This document shows, one piece after another, positions 9,751 through 17,430 of a stretch of DNA of 64,000 nt (the first letter of the stretch is position 1; each line of letters opens with the position of its first letter). The notes under the pieces were generated by a model. The model ran no database searches, was not told where the DNA came from, and worked only from the letters and a program-made list of their open reading frames with translations. The DNA is taken from assembly GCA_011391695.1 (NCBI GenBank), contig JAABQB010000006.1, forward strand, positions 1 through 64,000. Reading direction: 5' to 3'. This DNA is from Desulfobacteraceae bacterium. Its GTDB lineage: Bacteria; Desulfobacterota; Desulfobacteria; Desulfobacterales; RPRI01. The position numbers and the translations under genes were made by a program.

Positions 9751-9835
9751 GGATCACCTCCAAAAGAGTTGGTGATCCAGGATTCAAGGAGTTCTGCCAT
9801 ACTGATTGGCGGACCTTCGGCAGGGTTCAAGGATT
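9751..9835. repeat. GGATCACCTCC repeat, copy 1 (shortened)
   Basis: It begins with the hairpin GGATCACC..GGTGATCC and contains GATTGGCGGACCTTCGGCAG, both shared with the full-length copy at 47454-47613. The right terminal repeat is not recognisable here, so the element looks truncated. Immediately after korB it may serve as a transcription stop. Confidence 0.7.
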
Positions 9836-9881
9836 CCAGTGACCGAAAAAGCTAATGCATTCTCCTAAATAAAATGATATA

Positions 9882-9910
9882 TTGACACGGCGCCAAAGAG
9901 CTGTTATCTT
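9882..9910 (+). promoter_or_regulatory. Predicted sigma-70 promoter of the DEAD-box helicase
   Basis: TTGACA and TATCTT are separated by exactly 17 bp (a perfect -35 and a 4/6 -10). Transcription would start near 9917, leaving a ~115-nt leader before the helicase ATG at 10032. Confidence 0.7.
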
Positions 9911-9972
9911 ACGAACCAATAAACGCTGTTCCCGGATTAAAACGATTAAAAATTATAATGATTAAATTGTAA

Positions 9973-10000
9973 GCCCCGGAATACATCCGGGGCTTTTTTT
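9973..10000 (+). terminator. Intrinsic terminator inside the helicase leader (possible attenuator)
   Basis: GCCCCGGA-ATACA-TCCGGGGC forms a perfect 8-bp GC-rich stem followed by seven T. It lies between the predicted promoter and the helicase start, not after a gene, so it should end leader transcripts of ~85 nt unless it is read through or remodelled. Confidence 0.75.
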
Positions 10001-10031
10001 ATTTTCAGGAACACACAACGAAAGGAATACA

Positions 10032-11255
10032 ATGAGTTTCAATAAATTTAATTTTCATCCGCATGTTGCGGCAGGCGCCAGGGCGGCAGGTTATGTTGCG
10101 CCGACACCGATACAGGAGCAGGCGATTCCGCCTGTAATGTCGGGGTGCGATGTAATGGGTCTGGCCCAGACCGGTACAGGCAAAACAGCCGTATATGCGT
10201 TACCTATTCTTCACAGGCTTATTTCCGGCGGGCGCGGAAAAGTCCGGGCGCTTGTAATCGCCCCTACCCGTGAACTTGCGGAACAGATAAACGAGGCCAT
10301 CAATACCCTGGGACGTCAGACAGGCATCCGCAGTATCAGCATATATGGAGGAGTCGGGATTAACCCGCAAATGCAAAAGCTTAAGAAGGGCGTCGAAATT
10401 GTGGTTGCCTGCCCGGGAAGACTTCTTGACCACATAGACCGGAGGACAATTAATCTTTCCGGGCTTGAAGTCCTGGTCATAGACGAAGCAGACCAGATGT
10501 TCGATATGGGATTTATGCCGTCAATCAGACAGATAATCAAACATGTTCCGCGCAAGCGGCAGACCCTTCTTTTTTCGGCTACAATGCCGGATGAGATAAA
10601 GAAGCTGGCCCGCGAGTTGCTGCATGATCCGGTCACGATTAAAGTGGGTAAAACCGCTCCGCCGGTTATGATAAGCCACGCTCTCTATCCGGTGGAACAG
10701 CATCTCAAAACGGCAATGCTGCTCGAATTGCTTCACCGCACAGATACGAAGTCAGTGCTCGTGTTCACACGGACAAAACATCGCGCAAAGCGGCTTGGAG
10801 AACAACTGGTAAAAGCCGGTTTCAGAACCGCTTCATTGCAGGGGAATCTATCCCAGAACAAGCGGCAGGCTGCCATGGAAGGTTTCCGTGACGGTACCTA
10901 TCAGATTCTGGTGGCAACTGATATTGCCGCACGCGGAATCGACGTGAACCGGATATCACATGTCATAAACTACGATATCTCCGACACACCGGAGGCGTAT
11001 ATCCACCGTATAGGCAGAACAGGCCGGGCCGAGAAAAGCGGAGACGCGTTCACTCTTGTTACAAGAGATGATACGGCGACTGTGCGGGCAATCGAGAAGA
11101 TTCTCGGAAGCCCGCTTAAGCGCAATACAATAGACGGCTTCAACTACAGCCTTCCGGCTCCCCGGAAAGACGCTGAGTATGCGCGCATGCCGGCATATGC
11201 GCCACGAAACAGAAGATCATGCCGCACCCGTTCCTCCCGACTTTCCAATTCTTAA
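10032..11255 (+). CDS. rhlE: DEAD-box ATP-dependent RNA helicase, RhlE type
   Basis: All core motifs are present in order: Q motif (GYVAPTPIQEQAIP), I (AQTGTGKT), Ia (PTRELAEQ), II (DEAD), III (SAT), V (ATDIAARGIDV) and VI (HRIGRTGR). The short Arg-rich tail (RNRRSCRTRSS) fits RhlE rather than DbpA or DeaD, which have folded C-terminal domains. Such helicases remodel rRNA precursors and mRNAs, often in the cold. The SD is AAAGGA, 6 nt before the ATG. The gene is monocistronic, with its own promoter, a leader terminator and a strong hairpin after the stop. Confidence 0.93.
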   Translation: MSFNKFNFHPHVAAGARAAGYVAPTPIQEQAIPPVMSGCDVMGLAQTGTGKTAVYALPILHRLISGGRGKVRALVIAPTRELAEQINEAINTLGRQTGIRSISIYGGVGINPQMQKLKKGVEIVVACPGRLLDHIDRRTINLSGLEVLVIDEADQMFDMGFMPSIRQIIKHVPRKRQTLLFSATMPDEIKKLARELLHDPVTIKVGKTAPPVMISHALYPVEQHLKTAMLLELLHRTDTKSVLVFTRTKHRAKRLGEQLVKAGFRTASLQGNLSQNKRQAAMEGFRDGTYQILVATDIAARGIDVNRISHVINYDISDTPEAYIHRIGRTGRAEKSGDAFTLVTRDDTATVRAIEKILGSPLKRNTIDGFNYSLPAPRKDAEYARMPAYAPRNRRSCRTRSSRLSNS

Positions 11256-11268
11256 ATTCTGAATGAGT

Positions 11269-11300
11269 GAATTGCCCCGCCGACATCTGCGGGGCAATTC
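11269..11300. terminator. Hairpin downstream of the helicase gene
   Basis: GAATTGCCCCGC and GCGGGGCAATTC form a perfect 12-bp stem with an 8-nt loop, 14 bp after the stop. The following bases are only moderately T-rich, but the stem strength supports termination. Confidence 0.75.
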
Positions 11301-11409
11301 ATTATCTTGACAAATTAGCATGTTATGCTATTCATGCCTTATCCGTCATTTTGATGACCTTCAAAAACTCATATTGAGGCCTTCTCTAAAATCAAAGAAG
11401 AGGATGTTT

Positions 11410-13740
11410 ATGGCCAAAGAAAGTTCGCAGAGCCTTGAAAATCGCCTGTTGGCAAGCGAAAGCAGACTCAGGAGTATTTTCCTGGCTGCGCCGGTCGGAA
11501 TCGGTGTGGTAGTTGATCGCATAATAAAAGATGCCAACGACCGTCTCTGCGATATGACCGGCTACAGCCGTGAGGAGCTTGTGGGACAAAGCGCCAGGAT
11601 GCTTTACCCTACCGATGAGGAATACAACTATGTCGGGAGTGAAAAATACCGACAGATTACGGAAAAAGGCACCGGTTCTGTGGAGACCCGCTGGACCCGT
11701 AAAGACGGTACAATTATTGACGTACTGCTAAGTTCCACGCCCTTTAATCCTGTTGATCTTTCAGCCGGAGTCACTTTCACAGCACTCGATATCACCGAGC
11801 GCAAACGAGCAGAAAAAAATCTGCGCGAGAGCGAGGGCAGATACCGGCTCATTGCGGAAAAGATGAGCGATATCATATGGACAATGGATCTTGCCTTGCG
11901 TACAACGTATGTCAGTCCGTCGGTAGAAAAAGTACTCGGTTTCACGCCGGAAGAAAGAATGTCTCAGAACCCGGCAGACCAGGTAACTCCGGAATCGTTT
12001 GTTCGCGCGACCGAAATCCTCGCAAAAGAGCTCGGCTATGATCCTGAGCCCGGCATATATCCAGACAGAACCGTAAAAATGGATATCGAATATTATCATA
12101 AAAACGGATCCACAATATGGTGTGAAAATATCGTCGGGGCGCTCATGGATGATAAAGGAATAATAACAGGTATTCATGGCGTATCACGGGACATCACGGA
12201 AAGAAAACGTGTGGAAGAAGCTCTGCAGCGTGAAAAAGAGCGGTTTCATAATCTCATTCATAATGCGCCCTTCGGAATGATAGTTATTGATAAAAATGGA
12301 AATTTTACTTATGCGAACCCCAAGTTTACGGAAATCTTCGGCTATGACCTTTTGGATGTTCCCGACGGGAAAAGATGGTTTGAGCTGGCATATCCTGATT
12401 CGAAATACAGAAATCAGGTCTTATCAGCCTGGATTGAGGATTTAAAGGAATACAAACCGGGCGAAAAAAGACCTCGGATCTTTGAGGTCACCTGCAAAGA
12501 CAGTTCCCGGAAGATCATTCATTTCATTCCGGTAAGTCTGAAAACCGGCGAAAATCTTGTTGCCTGCGAGGATATCACAGATAGAATAGCACTGGAAGAT
12601 CAGCTTCGCCAGGCTCAGAAGATGGAGTCTGTGGGTCGTCTCGCAGGAGGAGTAGCACATGATTTCAACAATATGCTTCAGGCGATCATGGGATATGCGG
12701 AACTGGCCATGATGAAGATTCAGGAGGGCGGAGCTCCCGGTGCAGACCTGGTCCAGATAAGTCAGGCCGCACAGCGCGCCGCTGACTTGACCAGGCAATT
12801 GCTGGCTTTTGCACGCAGGCAGCCGGTGAGCCCCAGAGTGATGGACTTGAATAAAACGGTGGCAAGTATGCTTGGAATACTTAACCGGATTATCGGCGAG
12901 GACATCGAACTGGTATGGAAGCCGGGGTTTAACCCATGGCCGGTAAAGATAGACCCGGCTCAGATCGACCAGATCCTGGCCAATCTTCTGGTTAATTCCA
13001 GGGATGCCATCTCAGGGGTGGGGAGGGTTACCATTGAAACGGGAAACGCGGTGCTCGATGAATCTTATTGCCGGGTTAATCCGGGCTTTGTGCCCGGAGA
13101 ATATGCCCTGCTGGCTGTCAGCGATACAGGATCCGGAATGGACAAGGAGACTGTTTCACACATCTTCGAGCCGTTTTTCACAACCAAGGAGATCGGCAAA
13201 GGCACCGGCTTAGGGCTGGCCATGGTCTATGGCATCGTAAAACAAAACAGAGGCTTTATTAATGTTCACAGCGAGCCACGCAACGGCACGACTTTTAAAA
13301 TATATCTGCCCTGGTGTTGTGAGGCTGAGGCGGAAACTGAAAATATTGTGCAGGAAGAGATAACTCCCGGTGGTACCGAGACCGTAATGGTAGTTGAGGA
13401 TGAAAAAATGCTCCTTGAATTTGTTGGTACAATCCTGGAAGAGCAAGGCTACAAGGTTCTATCGGCGGAAACTCCGGCAGATGCGCTGAAAATTGCGCGT
13501 GAATATAAAAATCCGATTCATCTGCTGATTACAGACGTAGTGATGCCCGAAATGAACGGCCGGGAGGTCAAAGAGGCGGTTACGCATCTATGTCCGAATA
13601 TCAAGACAATTTACATGTCCGGATACACGGCTGATGTTATCGCCCTCAAGGGGATAATCGAAGAAGGCACGGCATTCCTGCAAAAACCGTTTACGATCAA
13701 TTCGTTGGCCTTAAAAGTCAGAGAGGTGCTCGATGGGTGA
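11410..13740 (+). CDS. Hybrid sensor kinase with three PAS domains and a receiver
   Basis: The order is PAS (~residues 20-130 from the chosen start), PAS/PAC, PAS, HisKA with His in GGVAHDFNNMLQ, HATPase (NLLVNSRDAI, DTGSGM, GKGTGLGL), then a C-terminal receiver (VVEDEKMLL, phospho-acceptor in LLITDVVMPEMNG). No membrane helix is seen, so it is a cytoplasmic sensor. The listed ORF starts at 11320, but AAGAAGAGG lies 6 nt before the ATG at 11410, and a possible promoter (TTGACA at 11307) overlaps the earlier start, so I prefer 11410. No DNA-binding regulator is adjacent; the signal probably passes to a separate phosphotransfer partner. Confidence 0.9.
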   Translation: MAKESSQSLENRLLASESRLRSIFLAAPVGIGVVVDRIIKDANDRLCDMTGYSREELVGQSARMLYPTDEEYNYVGSEKYRQITEKGTGSVETRWTRKDGTIIDVLLSSTPFNPVDLSAGVTFTALDITERKRAEKNLRESEGRYRLIAEKMSDIIWTMDLALRTTYVSPSVEKVLGFTPEERMSQNPADQVTPESFVRATEILAKELGYDPEPGIYPDRTVKMDIEYYHKNGSTIWCENIVGALMDDKGIITGIHGVSRDITERKRVEEALQREKERFHNLIHNAPFGMIVIDKNGNFTYANPKFTEIFGYDLLDVPDGKRWFELAYPDSKYRNQVLSAWIEDLKEYKPGEKRPRIFEVTCKDSSRKIIHFIPVSLKTGENLVACEDITDRIALEDQLRQAQKMESVGRLAGGVAHDFNNMLQAIMGYAELAMMKIQEGGAPGADLVQISQAAQRAADLTRQLLAFARRQPVSPRVMDLNKTVASMLGILNRIIGEDIELVWKPGFNPWPVKIDPAQIDQILANLLVNSRDAISGVGRVTIETGNAVLDESYCRVNPGFVPGEYALLAVSDTGSGMDKETVSHIFEPFFTTKEIGKGTGLGLAMVYGIVKQNRGFINVHSEPRNGTTFKIYLPWCCEAEAETENIVQEEITPGGTETVMVVEDEKMLLEFVGTILEEQGYKVLSAETPADALKIAREYKNPIHLLITDVVMPEMNGREVKEAVTHLCPNIKTIYMSGYTADVIALKGIIEEGTAFLQKPFTINSLALKVREVLDG

Positions 13741-13852
13741 ATCAACCGCATAGGGGTTTGCAGACGCTGGAATACCTTCTGCCACAGACTTTCCCATTCC
13801 TATCAGGATCTTGCCATGCAGGAAGCTGAGAAATAATACAGAAAGTTTCGTT

Positions 13853-14635
13853 ATGAAACATATTGATGTCGATAATATTGAAAGCATGCCTTCCGGTATG
13901 CTTAAAGAAGGAAAAGTTTTTTCTTTCAAGTGCCACAGCGGGCTTGCCTGCTTCAACAAATGCTGCCGGAACTTAAATCTTTTTCTGTATCCCTACGATG
14001 TATTGAGGCTAAGAAAAAAACTGGAAATATCTTCAGATGATTTTCTGGATAAATATACGGATGTCATTATGCGTCCTTCCGGATTTTTCCCGGAAGTGCT
14101 GCTTCGCATGTCTGATAATCCTGAAAAAACATGCCCTTTTTTGACTGAAACAGGGTGTTCTGTTTATTCGGACCGCCCTGACACATGCAGGACATTCCCT
14201 GTTGAACAGGGTATTTATTATGATGTTAAAAAGGGATCCGCCTCTCCTGTATATTTTTTCAGACCCCCTGATTTTTGTCTTGGTCAGAACGAAAGCAGGC
14301 AATGGACAACAGAATCATGGGCAAAAGATCAGGATGCGACATTACATAATAAAATGACAGCCATGTGGGCCGGGATTGTAAACCTGTTTCAAAACAATCC
14401 CTGGGGAGATGAAGGACAGGAAGGACCAAAGGCAAAAATGGCTTTTATGGCGGCATATAACCTCGACAGGTTCCGTGATTTTATATTTGCGAGTACTTTT
14501 TTGAAGCGTTACAAAATAAAACAGGAAATAATGACAAAGATAAGACATAATGACGCGGAACTGCTGAAGTTCGGCTTTGCCTGGATCAAATATTTCCTGT
14601 GGGGTATAGAGACGAATAACTTCCGTCCAAGATAA
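13853..14635 (+). CDS. YkgJ-family Cys-cluster protein
   Basis: Family features are the spaced cysteines FKCHSGLACFNKCCRN near the N-terminus and CPFLTETGCSVYSDRPDTCRTFPVE in the middle, a pattern proposed to bind Zn or an Fe-S cluster; its biochemical role is not established. The chosen ATG (13853) begins KHIDVDNIES; the ORF-track start 42 bp upstream adds unlikely residues. The protein is about 260 residues long, with an additional C-terminal helical part (~150-260) without cysteines. It converges with the FTR gene 18 bp away. Confidence 0.82.
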   Translation: MKHIDVDNIESMPSGMLKEGKVFSFKCHSGLACFNKCCRNLNLFLYPYDVLRLRKKLEISSDDFLDKYTDVIMRPSGFFPEVLLRMSDNPEKTCPFLTETGCSVYSDRPDTCRTFPVEQGIYYDVKKGSASPVYFFRPPDFCLGQNESRQWTTESWAKDQDATLHNKMTAMWAGIVNLFQNNPWGDEGQEGPKAKMAFMAAYNLDRFRDFIFASTFLKRYKIKQEIMTKIRHNDAELLKFGFAWIKYFLWGIETNNFRPR

Positions 14636-14653
14636 GGCTTCGCATTAAAGTCA

Positions 14654-14986
14654 TCAAAAAATCATTCTTGAAGCCGGCCTTCTTTCCGGGATATATTCAT
14701 GAGAAATCTTCCCATCGTTCCATTCTTTTGAAACATACAGATTGCAGTAACAGCTCCCGTATTCCTGTACATCCTGAATTCTGTAAATGCAGGGACAGAT
14801 CATATCTTCGTCGTTTTTTCTTTTTCCGGATGCCAGCCTGCACGGACATGCCATATAACCATATCGCTCCTTGTTATAACAAAGAGCTTCAAGCAGTTCC
14901 ATTACTCTTTCTTTTTCATTGTTGAAATAATAGCCCTTCGGTTCCTGAACTTTTCTCAATATTTCATAAAGTGCTTTGGCCTCCAT
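14654..14986 (-). CDS. Ferredoxin-thioredoxin reductase, catalytic subunit (non-plant type)
   Basis: This enzyme passes electrons from ferredoxin to a thioredoxin or glutaredoxin-like disulfide through a [4Fe-4S] cluster. The Cys pattern CPCR..CPCIY..CYC matches the FTR catalytic chain, and 110 residues is the usual size. In the plant/cyanobacterial enzyme the last motif is CHC, with a functional His next to an active-site Cys; here it is CYC. No variable subunit gene is nearby. The ATG shares one base with the upstream glutaredoxin-like stop (TAATG), so the two are translationally coupled and probably work as a pair. Confidence 0.88.
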   Translation of the reverse strand: MEAKALYEILRKVQEPKGYYFNNEKERVMELLEALCYNKERYGYMACPCRLASGKRKNDEDMICPCIYRIQDVQEYGSCYCNLYVSKEWNDGKISHEYIPERRPASRMIF

Positions 14987-15234
14987 TATATACCCAGCGC
15001 CTCCTTGATCTCTTTTTCTTTATAACCGACGATTACCTTATCGCCTATTATGACTGTAGGAAAGGAGCAGTTAGGATTAAACTTCTTCACTTCCTCAAGG
15101 ATTGCAGCCCTTTCTTCTCCCTGCAAAAGATCTACATCAACAAAATCGTATTGCACTGTGCACTCGTTGAGGAGTTTCTTTGTGGATTTGCAGTGACTGC
15201 ATGTGCTGAGTGAAAATATCTTGACCGGTGCCAT
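14986..15234 (-). CDS. Glutaredoxin-like thiol-disulfide protein
   Basis: This 82-residue protein has a thioredoxin fold with the active-site motif CSHC at residues ~12-15, the cis-Pro segment (SFPTVIIGD) and the GYKEKEI helix. A CxHC site with coupling to an FTR catalytic subunit suggests it is the electron acceptor of that reductase rather than a glutathione-dependent glutaredoxin. The start is the first Met; upstream lies a purine-poor leader with a weak SD (AAAGGAT, 7 nt). Confidence 0.87.
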   Translation of the reverse strand: MAPVKIFSLSTCSHCKSTKKLLNECTVQYDFVDVDLLQGEERAAILEEVKKFNPNCSFPTVIIGDKVIVGYKEKEIKEALGI

Positions 15235-15344
15235 GTTAGTATCCTTTCATAAAGTTTGACGGCTTCAAAGATGTTAAATATTATATTCCTTGCATTTATT
15301 CAACCGAAATTTTACGCTTATATCTTTAATCCCTCTTCCCTCGT

Positions 15345-15379
15345 GCCTCACGCCTTATGCCTCATGCCTCACGCCTCAA
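15345..15379. repeat. Five tandem 7-bp repeats (GCCTCAY)
   Basis: GCCTCAC GCCTTAT GCCTCAT GCCTCAC GCCTCAA run without gaps and extend over the last three sense codons and stop of the adjacent DUF255 gene. The copies differ by one or two bases. A slippage-prone microsatellite at a gene end. Confidence 0.8.
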
Positions 15380-17279
15380 TATCACAAAGCACAGCAAGCA
15401 TATTTGGAAAAGAAGCGGGATGAAAAGTGTCTCCAGATAAAATCGCTTCAATGTTTTTTTCCGCGACTTTTGCAAAATCGATCCTGCCCGTTATTCCTGA
15501 CAGACGCAAAAGATTCCGGATTGCAACAGAGCCGGGGGATGGGATTACGCTGTCCGAATCATCTTTTATCCTCAATATAAGGTTTTTATCATGTTCAGGA
15601 CTTGTCATGTAAAAGCCACCGTTTTCTGCATCATAGAATAATCTCAAATGCTCTTCCGAAAGTAAAACGGCAGCTTCAAGCCATTTTGATCCGGAATCGG
15701 AAACATAAAGGTCGATAAGCCCTGAAATAAAAAATGCGTAATCGCTTCCCATTCCAAAAATATTTTTTTCCCCGTCCCGCCATCTTCTGAAGAGTCTTCC
15801 AGTCTTTTTGTCATATAGATCAGACAATATGAATTCTGCCGCGTTTTTTGCCGCTTCGAGATACTTCTTGTCGCCAAGAACCTGATATGCCTTGCAAAGG
15901 GCCGATATCATAAGACCGTTCCAGGATGTGAGTATCTTGTCGTCAAGATGCGGCCTTATTCTTTTTCTTCGTGCATGATACAATCTGTTTGTTGATTCAT
16001 TTATGATTTGGGAGATTTTTTCTTTTGAAAGGTTAAATTTTGCTGCCGTCTCTTCAATGGTGTGTCTCGCATAAAGAATGTTTTTCCCTTCAAAATATCC
16101 GTGTGGGTCGTGTTCTGCGTTTCCTCCGAGTAACACACCAAAATGGAATGAAAATATTTCTGCCGCGTCAACTCCCAGAATGTCATCCAACTCTTTTCGG
16201 CTCCAGACATAAAAAGCCCCTTCAATCTTTTCCTGTTCTTCTCCAGGGCTTATTTGAACCGGTTTACCAGGAAGACTGTCCGCATCTTCAGCCGAATAGA
16301 AGCCTCCCATCGGGTTTGTCATGTCACGAAGAACATAATCTGCTGTTTCTCCGGCAATTTTTATAAAATAATTATCGGATGTTATTTGATAAGCCTCAAG
16401 ATATGTCGTGATTAGCTGGGCATTGTCATACAACATTTTTTCAAAATGCGGAATATGCCATTTTTCATCGGTTGAATATCTGTGGAATCCCCCGCCGATT
16501 TGGTCATAAATACCGCCTCTTGCCATTGCCTTCAAAGTAAAGTCTGCCATTTGAAGAGCCTTTTTGGCGGAAGCCGCGTTTCCTGCTTTTTTGCCGTATG
16601 AATAATAAGCAAGAAGAAAATTCAATATTGAGGGGGATGGAAACTTCGGAGCCTTCCCAAATCCGCCTGACTTTCCATCAAATACTGACGCATAATATTC
16701 GAAGGCTTTCTCCAGATGAACATTCCTGTTTTGAGTTGAAGCAGTAATGTTATGTCCGGGTGAAAGATTATTTCTCACTGCCTCGGTAATCGAATCGGCG
16801 GAGCTGATTATTTTCCCATAAGTAACTGGGTCATTCCATGCAATTGTGATTTTATTCAGAAGGTCGGCCCAGGAGGTAATACCGAACTTTGATCTGCCCG
16901 GAAAATAAGTACCTCCGAAAAAAGGTTTTAGTTTCGGTGTTAAAAATAGATTCAGGGGCCATCCGGCTGAACCTGTAAGCGCTGTTACGGCGCTTATATA
17001 AATCCGATCAATATCCGGCCTTTCTTCCCTGTCAACTTTTATACAGATGAAGTTTTTATTCATTATTAATGCAACTGCAGGATCCGTGAAGGATTCCTTT
17101 TCCATTACATGGCACCAGTGACATGTTGAATAACCTATTGATAATAAAACCGGTTTATTTTCTTTTTCCGCCCTGGCAAACGCCTCTTCGCCCCATGGGT
17201 ACCAGTCAACCGGATTATACGCATGCTGCATAAGATATGGACTCTTCTCATTAATCAGATGGTTGGGAATTATATTCAT
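15369..17279 (-). CDS. DUF255/SPATA20-like thioredoxin-domain protein
   Basis: The N-terminal ~160 residues form the DUF255 thioredoxin-like domain with [27 protein letters not shown] (CxxC redox motif) and [12 protein letters not shown]. The rest is an (alpha/alpha)6-barrel-like region typical of YyaL/SPATA20 proteins ([31 protein letters not shown]). Members are often called putative six-hairpin glycosidase or N-acylglucosamine epimerase-like, but no activity is proven. At 636 residues it is slightly short of the usual ~680-700. It lies upstream of the glutaredoxin/FTR pair on the same strand, 135 bp away. Confidence 0.88.
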   Translation of the reverse strand: MNIIPNHLINEKSPYLMQHAYNPVDWYPWGEEAFARAEKENKPVLLSIGYSTCHWCHVMEKESFTDPAVALIMNKNFICIKVDREERPDIDRIYISAVTALTGSAGWPLNLFLTPKLKPFFGGTYFPGRSKFGITSWADLLNKITIAWNDPVTYGKIISSADSITEAVRNNLSPGHNITASTQNRNVHLEKAFEYYASVFDGKSGGFGKAPKFPSPSILNFLLAYYSYGKKAGNAASAKKALQMADFTLKAMARGGIYDQIGGGFHRYSTDEKWHIPHFEKMLYDNAQLITTYLEAYQITSDNYFIKIAGETADYVLRDMTNPMGGFYSAEDADSLPGKPVQISPGEEQEKIEGAFYVWSRKELDDILGVDAAEIFSFHFGVLLGGNAEHDPHGYFEGKNILYARHTIEETAAKFNLSKEKISQIINESTNRLYHARRKRIRPHLDDKILTSWNGLMISALCKAYQVLGDKKYLEAAKNAAEFILSDLYDKKTGRLFRRWRDGEKNIFGMGSDYAFFISGLIDLYVSDSGSKWLEAAVLLSEEHLRLFYDAENGGFYMTSPEHDKNLILRIKDDSDSVIPSPGSVAIRNLLRLSGITGRIDFAKVAEKNIEAILSGDTFHPASFPNMLAVLCDIEA

Positions 17280-17359
17280 ATCAATATCCTCAAGGCGCTA
17301 TTCATTTTCATAGTTTCGGGTTTGACAATAATAATGCTGTGCTTACTTTAATTGATAAT

Positions 17360-17377
17360 AATTCCTATTTAGGAATT
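17360..17377. promoter_or_regulatory. Perfect inverted repeat upstream of cooS (operator candidate)
   Basis: AATTCCTA-TT-TAGGAATT is an exact 8+8 palindrome 54 bp before the cooS ATG. It is preceded by TTGATAAT, so the left part also resembles a Fur-type half-site. A TTGACA at ~17321 could be the -35 of the promoter it would control. The half-site ATTCCTA recurs at 37691 upstream of rubrerythrin. Confidence 0.55.
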
Positions 17378-17430
17378 GTCCAATTATCTGTTCGAATAAA
17401 TATCAATCTTTCCACGAAGGGAGGAACTAA

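Noticed and set aside
9751-9835. tRNA gene in the GGTTCAAGG-containing segment
   Set aside because: The TTCAAG stretch resembles a T-arm but no acceptor, D or anticodon arms pair; the sequence is a repeat shared with 47454 and 63407.
13711-13959. Minus-strand 82-residue ORF upstream of the YkgJ gene
   Set aside because: It overlaps the hybrid kinase stop and the YkgJ start and has no SD or recognisable domain.
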